Assembly (NCBI RefSeq): GCF_001908235.1
Contig: NZ_LGHK01000031.1
Coordinates: forward strand, 1-34,432
Source of the DNA: Bradyrhizobium sp. NAS96.2
GTDB taxonomy: Bacteria > Pseudomonadota > Alphaproteobacteria > Rhizobiales > Xanthobacteraceae
Direction of reading: 5' to 3'
Length of the DNA: 34,432 nucleotides
The notes beneath the pieces were generated by a model that saw nothing but the letters and a program-made list of their open reading frames with translations, was not told where the DNA came from and ran no database searches. The translations under genes were made by a program, and so were the position numbers. This document shows positions 8,207 to 16,933 of this stretch, in pieces. The stretch's first letter is position 1, and each line of letters begins with the position of its first letter.

Positions 8207-9673
8207 TCAGTCGATGATGAAGCCGAAGTTGACCGGCGTGGCGCCGATCGGCTCGGCACGGGCAGCAACGCCGTAGATGCGATTGACGCGCGCCAGCAGC
8301 GCCGACTGCGCGTCGGAGGCCGGGGCGAAGCCGTCATCGGGACGCGACAATTCCTTCTGCGCAACCGCGCGCACCACATAGGGCGTCACGATGACCATGA
8401 GCTCGGTCTCGTTGTTGACGAAGTCCTGGCTCCTGAACAGCTGTCCGAGGACCGGGATCTGATCGACGCCGGGCATGCCATTGATGGCCTGCTTGGTCTG
8501 CTCCTGGATCAAACCGGCCATCGCGATCGAGCCGCCGGAGGGCACTTCCAGCGTGGTGTCGGCGCGGCGGGTCTTGATCGAGGGAATCGTCGTGCCGCCC
8601 TGGCCGCCGGTCAGCGCGTTCTCCATCGAGACTTCGGACACCTCGGTCATCACTTTCAGGCTGATGCGTCCCTCGGACAGCACCACCGGGGTGAAGTTGA
8701 GCGAGATGCCGAACTTCTTGAAGCTGACGGTCTGGACGCAATTGCCGATCGTGCCCGTGCTCGAGGTCTGGCAGGTCACGCCGGTCGGAATTGGAAATTC
8801 GCCGCCCGACACGAAGGTCGCGGACTCGCCGGAGATTGCGGTGAGGTTAGGCTCGGCCAGCGTCTTGACCACGCCCGCGCTCTCCATCGCGCGCAGCGTC
8901 GCGGTAACGGTCGGCACACCGAGCTTGTTCAGCGCCGCGCCGGTCAGCACATTGCCGGTGAGCGGCCCGTTGTTGGCGGTGAAGGGGTTGGCGTTGTTGA
9001 AGACCACAGCGGCAGTGCCGTAGTTCATGTTGGCGGTGAGATCGACACCGAGCTGCTTGACGACGTCTCTGCGCACCTCGGCGACGGTGACTTTCAGCAT
9101 CACCTGGTCGCGGCCGCGCACTACGATGGAGTTGACGACCTTGTCGGGGCTGCCGACGAGCTTGGCGGCGATGTCGCCGGCCTGCTGGGCTTCGACCGGG
9201 CTTGCCACCGTGCCGGTCAGCACCACGCTCTCGCCGACGCCCTCGATCTGCACGCCCGGCAGCATCTGCTTCAGCGCGGCGCGCATGCCGTTGAGGTCAC
9301 GCTTGATCGCGATGTCGTAGGAGGCGACCTGGTTGCCCTCGGCGTCGAAGAACACCACGTTGGTCTGGCCGACCGCCGCGCCGATGATGTAGGCGCGCTG
9401 CGCCGAGCGGATCACGGCGTTGGCAATCTTGGGATCGGCGACCAGAACGTCCTTTGCCTCGCGCGGCAGGTCGACCACGACAGATTTGCCGACGCCGAGC
9501 GAGACGAACCGCGTCTTGGCGGCAATGCTGCTCGTCACCGCGACATCCGCGTTCTTGTCGGAATCGGTCGCGCTGGCGAGGGCAGGGATCAGCATCAGGG
9601 CGGTGACCGCCGAGATCGACAGCGAACGGACCAGCGTAGTCCGCATCGCCAGTTGTTTTGAATCCGTGTTCAT
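8207..9673 (-). CDS. cpaC: CpaC outer-membrane secretin of the Tad pilus
   Basis: A 488-residue protein with an N-terminal signal peptide (hydrophobic run to ALASA), the pilus-assembly N-terminal (RhcC/CpaC) domain (FVSLGVGKSVVVDLP...), a BON-like domain around residues 115-185 (GTVASPVEAQQAGDIA) and a C-terminal secretin domain (~200-450) with the typical VPVLGQLF and ELMVIVTPYVV motifs. It forms the outer-membrane channel of the Flp/Tad pilus. The ATG at 9673 is preceded by GGGGG. The frame stays open upstream to 9841, but that extension overlaps cpaB and is arginine-rich nonsense. Confidence 0.93.
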   Translation of the reverse strand: MNTDSKQLAMRTTLVRSLSISAVTALMLIPALASATDSDKNADVAVTSSIAAKTRFVSLGVGKSVVVDLPREAKDVLVADPKIANAVIRSAQRAYIIGAAVGQTNVVFFDAEGNQVASYDIAIKRDLNGMRAALKQMLPGVQIEGVGESVVLTGTVASPVEAQQAGDIAAKLVGSPDKVVNSIVVRGRDQVMLKVTVAEVRRDVVKQLGVDLTANMNYGTAAVVFNNANPFTANNGPLTGNVLTGAALNKLGVPTVTATLRAMESAGVVKTLAEPNLTAISGESATFVSGGEFPIPTGVTCQTSSTGTIGNCVQTVSFKKFGISLNFTPVVLSEGRISLKVMTEVSEVSMENALTGGQGGTTIPSIKTRRADTTLEVPSGGSIAMAGLIQEQTKQAINGMPGVDQIPVLGQLFRSQDFVNNETELMVIVTPYVVRAVAQKELSRPDDGFAPASDAQSALLARVNRIYGVAARAEPIGATPVNFGFIID

Positions 9674-9686
9674 ATCGAAGCCCCCA

Positions 9687-10490
9687 TCACTTCTGTGTCG
9701 TCTGAGAGCTCGGGATGCCGAAGCGCACCACCCTGATGCTCTCGCCCCGCTTCGGGGCATTGTCGCTGGTCTCGTCGGTCTTCTCGTTGACGTCGGCGAT
9801 GCTGCGCAGCGCCAGCGCCAGCGTGCCGCTCTGCCGGGCACGCGCGAGCGTCTCGGCCTGTTCGGGCTTGAGCTCGAGGGTCACGGTCTTGCCGACGAGG
9901 GAGTTGTTGCCGTCCTTCTCCTTCGGCGCCTGGTCGATCGCCAGCACGCGGACGTTGGACAGCAGGATTTCGGTGGTGATGATGTCGCGGCCGCCCTGCA
10001 CCTGATCGGGATTCTTGTCGCGCCGCGACAGGATCACATCGACGCGGTCGTTGGGCAGGATGAAGCCGCCGGCGCCGGTCTCCGGCGAGATTTCCGTGGA
10101 GATCGCGCGCATGCCGGAGGGCAGGATCGCGGCCATGAAGCCGCTGCCGTTGGCCTTGACCAGCTTCTGGTCGCGGATCGGCTCACCGACGATGAAGGGA
10201 GCCCGTGCGATCGAGCCGATGACGTCCTTCATGGCGTCGGCATTGCTGTCCTGGCGGATGAATGCGCTGCTGGCGGTCTCGGCCGGCCAGCGCTGCCATT
10301 GCACGTCTTCAGCCTTGACCGACTGACCAAGTCCGATGTCGGACTTCGCCACCAGCACCTCGACGGTCGGCAGTTGTACCACTGGCGGCGCGACCGGCGC
10401 CGGTTTGCGATCGCCGGTGCTCGCGAGATACATGGCCGCGAGGCCTGCGACGCCGGCGATGCCGAGGACCACGATGCGTGCCGTCTTCAT
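9687..10490 (-). CDS. cpaB: CpaB Flp pilus assembly protein
   Basis: A 267-residue protein with a membrane-anchoring N-terminal segment (residues ~5-25), an SAF domain starting at about residue 46 (VEVLVAKSDIGLGQSVKAEDV) and the RcpC/CpaB domain with FILPNDRVDVILSR. CpaB/RcpC is a periplasmic assembly factor of Tad pili. It is first in the cpaB-C-D-E operon, with 13 bases between its stop and the cpaC start. The ribosome-binding site is weak. No pilin, prepilin peptidase (cpaA), cpaF or tadBC gene is found on either side. Confidence 0.92.
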   Translation of the reverse strand: MKTARIVVLGIAGVAGLAAMYLASTGDRKPAPVAPPVVQLPTVEVLVAKSDIGLGQSVKAEDVQWQRWPAETASSAFIRQDSNADAMKDVIGSIARAPFIVGEPIRDQKLVKANGSGFMAAILPSGMRAISTEISPETGAGGFILPNDRVDVILSRRDKNPDQVQGGRDIITTEILLSNVRVLAIDQAPKEKDGNNSLVGKTVTLELKPEQAETLARARQSGTLALALRSIADVNEKTDETSDNAPKRGESIRVVRFGIPSSQTTQK

Positions 10491-10775
10491 GCGATTGTCT
10501 GAACGCCCCTAAAGCCGGGCAGTCACGTCCTTACGGCACTGACAGCCCTTCCCGGAGCATCACTAAGGCCGCAAAAGTATAAGGGAACTTGATGGAAGGT
10601 CCGGACAATTAAGGGATTGGTGGGGATGGTGAACGGCGAGTTATCGGTGCCCGTCGCATCTCCGCAGAATCCCGGAGATCGTACGCGCCCAACGTGTACG
10701 ACGCTGCTCCCACACGGCGTCACGGCCGCTCGGCCGTGGTTAATGTCGTCTAACGCGCGAGGTCGCCTGGCACGA
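10491..10775. other. Region upstream of cpaB
   Basis: 285 bases between the metC-like stop and the cpaB start. It must contain the cpaB promoter. On the minus strand the strongest -10-like element is TTATAC near 10575-10580, without a good -35. AAGGGA occurs twice in similar AT-rich settings (near 10580 and 10612). I see no supported gene. Confidence 0.4.
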
Positions 10776-11972
10776 TCAGAGCGCGGCCTTCAACGCGGCA
10801 AATCCACGATCGAGATCGGCCTTGAGGTCGTCGAGATTTTCCAGCCCGATATGCAGCCGCAGCGTCGGCCCGCCCGGCGCCCATTTGGTCGCGGTGCGAT
10901 AGTCGCTGCAGTCGAACGGGATGGCGAGGCTCTCGAAGCCGCCCCAGGAAAAGCCCATGCCGAACAGCTGGAGCGCGTCGAGCATCGCATCGACTGCGGC
11001 CTTCGGCACCGGCTTCAGCACGATGCTGAACAGTCCGGAGGCGCCGGTGAAGTCGCGTTTCCAGATCGCGTGCCCCGGATCAGTCTCGAGGGCAGGGTGC
11101 AGCACCCGATCGACCTCGGGCCGCGCGCCAAGCCAGCGCGCGATCTCGAGCCCGGAGCGATGGTGCTGCGCAAGCCGCACCGATAGTGTACGAACCCCGC
11201 GCAGCGCGAGATAGACGTCGTCGGGACCGGCACAGACGCCGAGCAGGCGGATCGCCTCCTGAACCAGCGGCCAGGCCTTCGCATTGGCCGCGATGGTGCC
11301 GAACATGATGTCGGAGTGGCCGCCGATATATTTTGTGCCGGCCTGCATGCTGATGTCGACGCCCTGTTCGAGCGAGCGGTGATAGAGCGCCGTCGCCCAG
11401 GTGTTGTCGTCGATTACGAGCGCGCCGCGGGCATGCGCCACCGCCGATATCGCGCGGACATCGGGCATCTCGAAGGATTGCGAACCGGGCGCCTCGAGCA
11501 GCACCGCGCGGGTATTCGGCTTGAACACCGTCTCGATGCCGGCGCCGATCAGCGGATCGAAGTAGCTGGTCTCGATGCCGTAGCGCGTCAGCATGTTGTC
11601 GCAGAAATTGCGGGTCGGCCGATAGGCGTTGTCGCAGACCAGCAGGTGGTCACCGGCCTTCAGCACGGCGAGCAGCGTGGTGCTGATCGCTGCCAGTCCC
11701 GACGGGGCGAGGCCGACGCCGGCGCATTGCGGGCCTTCCAGTGCCATCAGCACGTCCTGCAGCGCCCGCGTGGTCGGGCTGCCGTGACGGCCATAGGTAA
11801 ATTCGGCGCGATGGGCGTGCAGCGCCTCGGCGGACGGGTAGAGCACGGTCGAGCCGTGAAACACCGGCGGATTGACGAAGCCCTTCTGGGCCTTGGTATC
11901 GCGGCCGGCCGTGACCAGGCGGGTCGCGGCGTCTTGCGGGCGGGAGGGCGTGGAGCCGTCGGAGGAGGTCAT
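10776..11972 (-). CDS. metC: Cystathionine beta-lyase/trans-sulfuration PLP enzyme
   Basis: A 398-residue cytoplasmic enzyme of the Cys/Met-metabolism PLP family (fold type I). Visible landmarks are YGRHGSPT (60-67, the YxRxxNPT-like phosphate/substrate motif), a pyridine-binding Asp in VIDDN (188-189), and the Schiff-base lysine K214 in AGTKYIGGHSD. The family splits cystathionine to homocysteine, pyruvate and ammonia, or performs related gamma-replacement. The SFEMPDVRAI block favours the beta-lyase (MetC) subgroup. The start at 11972 removes a 38-residue N-terminal extension that looks non-coding. Substrate specificity is not proven. Confidence 0.87.
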   Translation of the reverse strand: MTSSDGSTPSRPQDAATRLVTAGRDTKAQKGFVNPPVFHGSTVLYPSAEALHAHRAEFTYGRHGSPTTRALQDVLMALEGPQCAGVGLAPSGLAAISTTLLAVLKAGDHLLVCDNAYRPTRNFCDNMLTRYGIETSYFDPLIGAGIETVFKPNTRAVLLEAPGSQSFEMPDVRAISAVAHARGALVIDDNTWATALYHRSLEQGVDISMQAGTKYIGGHSDIMFGTIAANAKAWPLVQEAIRLLGVCAGPDDVYLALRGVRTLSVRLAQHHRSGLEIARWLGARPEVDRVLHPALETDPGHAIWKRDFTGASGLFSIVLKPVPKAAVDAMLDALQLFGMGFSWGGFESLAIPFDCSDYRTATKWAPGGPTLRLHIGLENLDDLKADLDRGFAALKAAL

Positions 11973-11987
11973 GGTTCGCTGCCGTTG

Positions 11988-12008
11988 GACTTTAGACTTT
12001 AGACTTTT
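11988..12008. repeat. Three tandem GACTTTA-like units
   Basis: GACTTTA (11988-11994), GACTTTA (11995-12001) and GACTTTT (12002-12008) are head to tail in the 5' leader of the metC-like gene, 16 bases upstream of its start codon. The tract is unusually AT-rich for this genome. Confidence 0.8.
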
Positions 12009-12056
12009 TGCCGCGGCCGTACCGCGTCGGGAAGACGGGGCCAAGCCGGGAGTTGC

Positions 12057-12086
12057 TACTAACAAGAGGTAGAAGACATGCGTCAA
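12057..12086 (-). promoter_or_regulatory. Candidate promoter of the metC-like gene
   Basis: On the minus strand TTGACG (12086-12081) is followed after 18 bases by TTAGTA (12062-12057). Transcription would start ~75-80 bases upstream of the start codon, so the tandem GACTTTA tract would lie in the mRNA leader. Confidence 0.35.
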
Positions 12087-12307
12087 CCCCTTGACCCGGC
12101 TCGCCAGTCGCTATGTGATGCGGCGCAACTACCCGTCGCCGCACGTTGAGGGGCCTGCCGCGACCGAGGATCCGTTGCCTGACCGGTTGCACGCCAAACT
12201 GCCGGTTTGATCAGCACTATTTGCTGCAGGGGATCATTGGGATGGCCCGTGAATGCGAGGCGATCACAAAGCAAACGTCCAACGGACGACCCTGAAAGGC
12301 CCCGCCC

Positions 12308-13324
12308 ATGAAACGCGTATCCCTGGCTGTCATACTTGCCGCTGCCGCCGCCCTGTCGGTCCAGGCGGCCTCGGCGCAAACCCTCAAGACGGTCAAGGAT
12401 CGGGGCCAGCTGTCCTGCGGCGTCAGCCAGGGCCTGCCCGGTTTTTCGGCACCCGACGACAAGGGGAACTGGACCGGGATCGACGTCGACGTGTGCCGGG
12501 CCATCGCCGCCGTGGTGCTCGACGACCCGACCAAGGTCAAGTTCGTGCCGCTGTCGGCCAAGGATCGCTTCACCGCGTTGCAGTCCGGCGAGATCGACGT
12601 GCTGTCGCGCAATACCACCTGGACGGTGTCGCGTGACACCTCGCTCGGCGCCAATTTCACCGGCGTGACCTATTATGACGGGCAGGGCTTCATGGTGAAG
12701 AAGTCGCTCAAGGTCAATTCGGCGCTCGAACTGAACAGCGCTTCGGTCTGCGTGCAGACCGGCACCACCACGGAGCAGAACCTCGCCGACTTCTTCAAGG
12801 GCAACAACATGAAGTACGAGGTGATCGCATTCGGCAGCATCGACGAGGCCGTCAAGGCCTATGAATCCGGACGCTGCGACGTCTTCACCGACGACGCCTC
12901 CGGGCTCTATGCCAGCCGTCTGAAGCTCGCGAACCCCGCCGATCACATCGTGCTGCCGGAAATCATTTCCAAGGAGCCGCTGGGGCCGATGGTGCGCCAC
13001 GGCGACGACCAGTGGTTCGACATCGTGAAGTGGACGCTGTTTGCCATGATCAATGCCGAGGAGCTCGGCATCACCCAGAAGAATGTCGACACGATGCTCA
13101 AATCGGACAAGCCGGAAATGAAGCGGGTGCTCGGTACCGACGGCAATCTGGGTGAACAGCTCGGCCTCACCAAGGACTGGGTCGTGCGCATCGTCAAGGC
13201 GGTCGGCAATTACGGCGAGACTTTCGAGCGCAATGTCGGCACCGGCTCGCCGCTCGGCATCGCCCGTGGCGTCAACAATCTCTGGAACAAGGGCGGGATC
13301 CAGTACGCGCCGCCGATCCGCTGA
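12308..13324 (+). CDS. aapJ: General L-amino acid ABC transporter, substrate-binding protein
   Basis: A 338-residue periplasmic solute-binding protein (SBP_bac_3) with a clear Sec signal peptide ending at AASAQ (~residue 24). The mature protein opens with LKTVKDRGQLSCGVSQGLPGFS, typical of AapJ, and contains GSIDEAVKAYESGRCDVFTDD. AapJ captures a broad range of L-amino acids for the AapQMP transporter. The ATG at 12308 follows AAAGG. It is the first gene of a complete aapJQMP operon, with 24 bases to aapQ. Confidence 0.95.
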   Translation: MKRVSLAVILAAAAALSVQAASAQTLKTVKDRGQLSCGVSQGLPGFSAPDDKGNWTGIDVDVCRAIAAVVLDDPTKVKFVPLSAKDRFTALQSGEIDVLSRNTTWTVSRDTSLGANFTGVTYYDGQGFMVKKSLKVNSALELNSASVCVQTGTTTEQNLADFFKGNNMKYEVIAFGSIDEAVKAYESGRCDVFTDDASGLYASRLKLANPADHIVLPEIISKEPLGPMVRHGDDQWFDIVKWTLFAMINAEELGITQKNVDTMLKSDKPEMKRVLGTDGNLGEQLGLTKDWVVRIVKAVGNYGETFERNVGTGSPLGIARGVNNLWNKGGIQYAPPIR

Positions 13325-13348
13325 TCGGTCCGGCCAACGGCTGCCGCG

Positions 13349-14554
13349 ATGAGCATCGCGCCCCGCAAACCACCGCTGCAATTTGCCCTCAGGCTGAAGC
13401 GTGCGCTTGGCGGCAAGACCGGCTGGAATGGGTTGGCCGCCCAGATTGCCTTCGCCGCGATCCTGGCCTGGATCGCCTATGAGATCGTGGCGAATGCGCG
13501 GACGAACCTGGAGACCCAGCACATTGCGTCGGGATTCGGCTTCCTCAATTACAATGCGGGCTTTGACGTCAATCAGAGCCTGATCGCCTACAACAATTCC
13601 GACACCTACTGGCGGGTGTTCTTCGTCGGCTTGTTGAATACGATCCTGGTCTCGGTGATCGGCATCGTGTTCGCGACCGTGATCGGCTTCATCGTGGCGC
13701 TGTGCCGGTTGTCGCCGAACTGGCTGCTGTCGCGGATCGGCGGCATCTATGTCGAGATCATCAGGAACTTGCCGGTCTTGTTCCAGATCCTGTTCTGGTA
13801 CCTAGCAGTGCTCGCGGCGTTGCCGGCGCCGCGGCAGAGCATCTCGATCTTCAATACGTTCTTCCTCAACAATCGCGGCCTGGTCGTGCCGCAGCTGGTC
13901 ACCGAGCCGGGGCTCTATCCGTTCATCGCCGCGCTCGCGGTCGGCATCGTCTTGGCGCTGGGATTACGACGCTACGCGCGGCGTGCCCTGTTCCAGCGCG
14001 GGCAGATGATCCGGATCTGGCCCTATGTGCTGGGTTGTCTCGTCGGTCTGCCGCTGGTCTCGATGCTGATCTTCGGCGCGCCGTTGAAGTTCGAGCTTCC
14101 GCAGCTGAAAGGTTTCAACTTCGCGGGCGGCGCGCGGATCATCCCCGAATTCGTGGCGCTGACGGTCGCGTTGTCGACCTACACCGCGGCTTTCATCGCC
14201 GAGATCGTCCGCGCCGGCGTCATGTCGGTCCACAGGGGACAGATGGAGGCGGGTTCGTCGCTCGGCCTCAGCCGCGCCGCGACGCTGCGGCTGATCGTGG
14301 TGCCGCAGGCGATGCGCGTCATCGTGCCGCCGCTGACCAGCCAGTACCTCAATCTCACCAAGAATTCGTCGCTGGCGGTGGCGATCGGCTATCCGGACCT
14401 GGTCTCGGTGTTCGCCGGCACCGCGGTGAGCCAGACCGGGCAGGCGATCGAGATCATCGCGATGACGATGGGCGTCTACCTGCTGCTCTCGCTGACGACG
14501 AGCGCGCTGATGAGCGTCTATGGCTGGCGCATCAACCGGAGCATGGCGGCATGA
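13349..14554 (+). CDS. aapQ: General L-amino acid ABC transporter permease AapQ
   Basis: A 401-residue inner-membrane permease of the His/Glu/Gln family. It has several transmembrane segments and a C-terminal EAA loop (about residues 290-325, with EAGSSLGLSRAATLRLIVVP) that docks on AapP. Its length agrees with the ~400 residues of rhizobial AapQ. The stop overlaps the aapM start (ATGA), indicating coupling. Confidence 0.95.
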   Translation: MSIAPRKPPLQFALRLKRALGGKTGWNGLAAQIAFAAILAWIAYEIVANARTNLETQHIASGFGFLNYNAGFDVNQSLIAYNNSDTYWRVFFVGLLNTILVSVIGIVFATVIGFIVALCRLSPNWLLSRIGGIYVEIIRNLPVLFQILFWYLAVLAALPAPRQSISIFNTFFLNNRGLVVPQLVTEPGLYPFIAALAVGIVLALGLRRYARRALFQRGQMIRIWPYVLGCLVGLPLVSMLIFGAPLKFELPQLKGFNFAGGARIIPEFVALTVALSTYTAAFIAEIVRAGVMSVHRGQMEAGSSLGLSRAATLRLIVVPQAMRVIVPPLTSQYLNLTKNSSLAVAIGYPDLVSVFAGTAVSQTGQAIEIIAMTMGVYLLLSLTTSALMSVYGWRINRSMAA

Positions 14555-16071
14555 ACGATCTGTCCGCCTCGCCCTTTGTCCGGCAGGATCTGGTCGCCGA
14601 ACGTGCGGCGCCGGCGACGACCACCGGCTTCATCGGCTTCCTGCGCATGCGGCTGCTGAATTCGCCGGGCAACATCCTGCTCACGACCCTTGGGCTATTG
14701 CTCGCCTGGTACATCGTTGTCCCGACGATCAAGTTCCTGCTGGTCGACGCAGTCTGGACCGGCAGTGATCGCACCGCTTGCCTCGCCGAGAAGGCGGGGC
14801 ACGGGGTCGGCGCCTGCTGGCCCTATATTGAGGCCAAGCTGACGCAACTGATCTATGGCTTCTATCCCGAAGCCCAGCGCTGGCGGGTCAATCTGACCTA
14901 TGGGCTCGGCGCCGCGCTGTTGCTGCCGCTGTTGATGCCGCGCCTGCCGGCCAAAGGCCTGAACTCCGGCCTGTTCTTCTTCGCGTTTCCTGTGGTGGCG
15001 TTCTTCCTGCTGCATGGCGGCGGCATCGCCGGCTTCGGCGTGAGCTGGACCGCCAGCCTGTTGCAGCTGTTCGAACAGAGCATTGGCGGCGCCGGCGATC
15101 TGCTGGTCAATCTCAGCAAGAGTTCTGCGATCGCCCCGCTGCCTTGGGCACTGGGCAAGGTGCTCGTCCTGGTCGGCTTTCTGATCCATTGGCTGATCTT
15201 TCCGCTGACCGGGCTGCGCGACCAGTTGCAGCTCTCGTCGGTGCCGGTCTGGGGCGATTTCTTGGTCACCGCCGTGATCGTCTCCGCCGTGCTGTTTGTG
15301 CTCGGCGGCGGCATGCGGAGCGGACGCAGAGCGCTGATCGCCAGCCTGCTGACGTTTGCCGGGATCGCCGCCGGCATCAAGCTGATGGGGCTCGATCGCG
15401 GCGGCTTTCCCATCGTCGACACCCGGCTGTGGGGCGGCCTCCTGGTGACGCTGGTGATCGCGATCACCGGCATCGTCGCCTCGATGCCGATCGGGATTGC
15501 GCTCGCGCTCGGCCGCCGCTCGAGCATCCCGCTGATCCGGATCTTCTCGATCGCCTTCATCGAATTCTGGCGCGGCGTGCCGCTGATCACGGTGCTGTTC
15601 TTTGCGACCTACATGCTGCCGCTGTTCGTGCCGGGCAATTTCGCCGTCGACGGCCTGCTGCGCGCCCTGATCGGCGTCGCGATCTTTACCGGCGCCTATA
15701 TGGCGGAGGTGATCAGGGGCGGGCTCGCTGCGGTGGCGCGCGGGCAGGCGGAAGCCGCATCGGCGCTCGGCCTGTCCTGGTGGAAGACGACGTCGCTGAT
15801 CGTGCTGCCGCAGGCGCTGCGCTACGTCATTCCCGGCATCGTCAACAGCTTCATCTCGCTGTTCAAGGATACTTCGCTGGTGTCGATCGTGGCGCTGTTC
15901 GATCTGTTGGGTTCGCTGCGGGCGTCGTTCTCGGACCCGAACTGGTCGACGCCGACGACGGCCTTTACCGGCTTCGCGTTTGCCGGAATGATCTATTTCG
16001 TGTTCTGCTTTGGAATGTCGCGCTACTCGCTGTTCGTCGAAAATCGGCTCAACGCTCATCGCCGCCACTGA
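14551..16071 (+). CDS. aapM: General L-amino acid ABC transporter permease AapM, enlarged
   Basis: A 506-residue permease. The N-terminal half has the AapM landmarks [12 protein letters not shown] (68-79) and [10 protein letters not shown] (148-157). The C-terminal half, from LWGGLLVTL (293-301), carries the BPD_transp_1 domain with an EAA loop at ~402-421 ([20 protein letters not shown]). Between these lies a hydrophobic stretch of ~130 residues (158-288), where rhizobial AapM proteins of ~380-390 residues have only about ten. The extra stretch would add about three membrane segments. The ATG at 14551 overlaps the aapQ stop. The frame and the flanking domains are intact, so this is not a broken gene. 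Confidence 0.93.
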   Translation: MNDLSASPFVRQDLVAERAAPATTTGFIGFLRMRLLNSPGNILLTTLGLLLAWYIVVPTIKFLLVDAVWTGSDRTACLAEKAGHGVGACWPYIEAKLTQLIYGFYPEAQRWRVNLTYGLGAALLLPLLMPRLPAKGLNSGLFFFAFPVVAFFLLHGGGIAGFGVSWTASLLQLFEQSIGGAGDLLVNLSKSSAIAPLPWALGKVLVLVGFLIHWLIFPLTGLRDQLQLSSVPVWGDFLVTAVIVSAVLFVLGGGMRSGRRALIASLLTFAGIAAGIKLMGLDRGGFPIVDTRLWGGLLVTLVIAITGIVASMPIGIALALGRRSSIPLIRIFSIAFIEFWRGVPLITVLFFATYMLPLFVPGNFAVDGLLRALIGVAIFTGAYMAEVIRGGLAAVARGQAEAASALGLSWWKTTSLIVLPQALRYVIPGIVNSFISLFKDTSLVSIVALFDLLGSLRASFSDPNWSTPTTAFTGFAFAGMIYFVFCFGMSRYSLFVENRLNAHRRH

Positions 16072-16082
16072 ACAAGGTCACC

Positions 16083-16823
16083 ATGTCCACAAACCCGATC
16101 GTCAACATTTCCACGCTCAACAAATGGTACGGCGACTTCCACGTGTTGCGCGACATCAACCTTGAGGTCGGCAAGGGCGAGCGCATCGTGATCTGCGGCC
16201 CGTCCGGATCGGGCAAGTCGACCCTGATCCGCTGCATCAACGCGCTGGAGGAGTTCCAGGAGGGCGAGATCGTGGTCGACGGCATCGAGCTCGGCCCGAA
16301 CCTGCGCCGGGTCGACGAGGTGCGGCGCGAGGTCGGCATGGTGTTCCAGAGCTTCAACCTGTTCCCGCATCTGACCGTGCTGGACAATTGCACGCTGGCG
16401 CCGATCTGGGTGCGCAACATCCCGAAGAAGGATGCCGAGGCGACCGCAATGAAGTTCCTCGAGCGGGTCAAGATCCCGCATCAGGCCAACAAGTTCCCCG
16501 GCCAGATGTCGGGCGGTCAGCAGCAGCGCGTCGCGATCGCCCGCGCGCTGACCATGAACCCGAAGGTGATGCTGTTCGACGAGCCGACCTCGGCGCTCGA
16601 TCCGGAAATGGTCAAGGAGGTGCTCGACACCATGGTCGATCTCGCCAGGGAGGGCATGACCATGCTGGTCGTGACTCACGAAATGGGCTTCGCCCGCGAG
16701 GTCGCCAACCGCGTCGTGTTCATGGACGCCGGTCAGATCATCGAGTCGAACACGCCGCAGGAATTCTTCGCCAACCCGCAGCATGCGCGGTCGAAGCTGT
16801 TCCTGAGCCAGATCTTGCGGTGA
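16083..16823 (+). CDS. aapP: General L-amino acid ABC transporter ATPase
   Basis: A 246-residue ABC ATPase with all motifs intact: Walker [10 protein letters not shown] (39-47), Q-loop VFQS (87-90), signature SGGQQQR (143-149), Walker B/D-loop [10 protein letters not shown] (164-173) and switch His199. It energises uptake through AapQM from the cytoplasmic face. It starts 11 bases after aapM with AAGG upstream and is the last gene of the operon. Downstream it faces cysK, with a palindromic repeat between. Confidence 0.96.
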   Translation: MSTNPIVNISTLNKWYGDFHVLRDINLEVGKGERIVICGPSGSGKSTLIRCINALEEFQEGEIVVDGIELGPNLRRVDEVRREVGMVFQSFNLFPHLTVLDNCTLAPIWVRNIPKKDAEATAMKFLERVKIPHQANKFPGQMSGGQQQRVAIARALTMNPKVMLFDEPTSALDPEMVKEVLDTMVDLAREGMTMLVVTHEMGFAREVANRVVFMDAGQIIESNTPQEFFANPQHARSKLFLSQILR

Positions 16824-16832
16824 TTGTTGCAG

Positions 16833-16912
16833 TCATTCCGGGGCGATGCGTAAGAATCGAACCCGGACTCTCGAGATTCCGGGTCTGGTGCTGACGCACC
16901 ATCCCGGAATGA
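16833..16912. repeat. Bradyrhizobial-type intergenic palindromic repeat
   Basis: An ~80-bp nested palindrome between the convergent aapP and cysK genes. The outer arms (16833-16851 with 16894-16912) match at 16 of 19 positions, both ends carrying TCATTCCGGG or its complement. The inner core 16861-16884 is a 24-bp palindrome centred on TCTCGAGA with one mismatched pair. Elements of this form, with ACCCGGA/TCCGGGT cores and CATTCCGGG ends, are familiar to me as dispersed repeats in Bradyrhizobium and Rhodopseudomonas. Here it could also act as a bidirectional terminator. Confidence 0.8.
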
Positions 16913-16933
16913 CGAGGCTCGTTCGCAACTAGA

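Larger units (their letters stand above)
11973..12307. other. Divergent metC/aapJ intergenic region
   Basis: 335 bases without a supported gene. It holds the tandem GACTTTA tract, a metC-side promoter candidate, a small CGTCC-AAC-GGACG hairpin (12276-12288) in the aapJ leader, and an AAAGG ribosome-binding site for aapJ. I found no clear aapJ promoter. Confidence 0.5.

Noticed and set aside
7385..9661. A 758-codon open frame on the plus strand opposite cpaC/cpaD
   Set aside because: Same GC-bias shadow effect. cpaD and cpaC on the minus strand have clear domains, signal peptides and ribosome-binding sites.
9741..9758. GCCCCGCTTCGGGGC hairpin resembling a terminator
   Set aside because: It lies inside the cpaB coding sequence and is explained by coding sequence in a GC-rich genome.
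9674..9841. Upstream extension of cpaC to 9841
   Set aside because: The added residues overlap cpaB coding sequence and are Arg/Ala/Pro-rich. The ATG at 9673 has a strong GGGGG site and begins a normal signal peptide.
11973..12060. SAM riboswitch upstream of the metC-like gene
   Set aside because: The leader is short and I could not find the conserved SAM-I or SAM-II core sequences or pairings.
12210..12235. Possible sigma-54 (-24/-12) promoter before aapJ
   Set aside because: GCAC and TTGC are only three bases apart instead of the five required, and the leading TGG is missing.
12083..13522. A 479-codon minus-strand frame opposite aapJ
   Set aside because: It is antisense to aapJ, has no domain pattern and shows shadow-type composition.
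13702..14550. Upstream extension of aapM into aapQ
   Set aside because: The extension reads aapQ in another frame and gives Arg/Ala-rich nonsense. The ATGA overlap at 14551 is the natural start.
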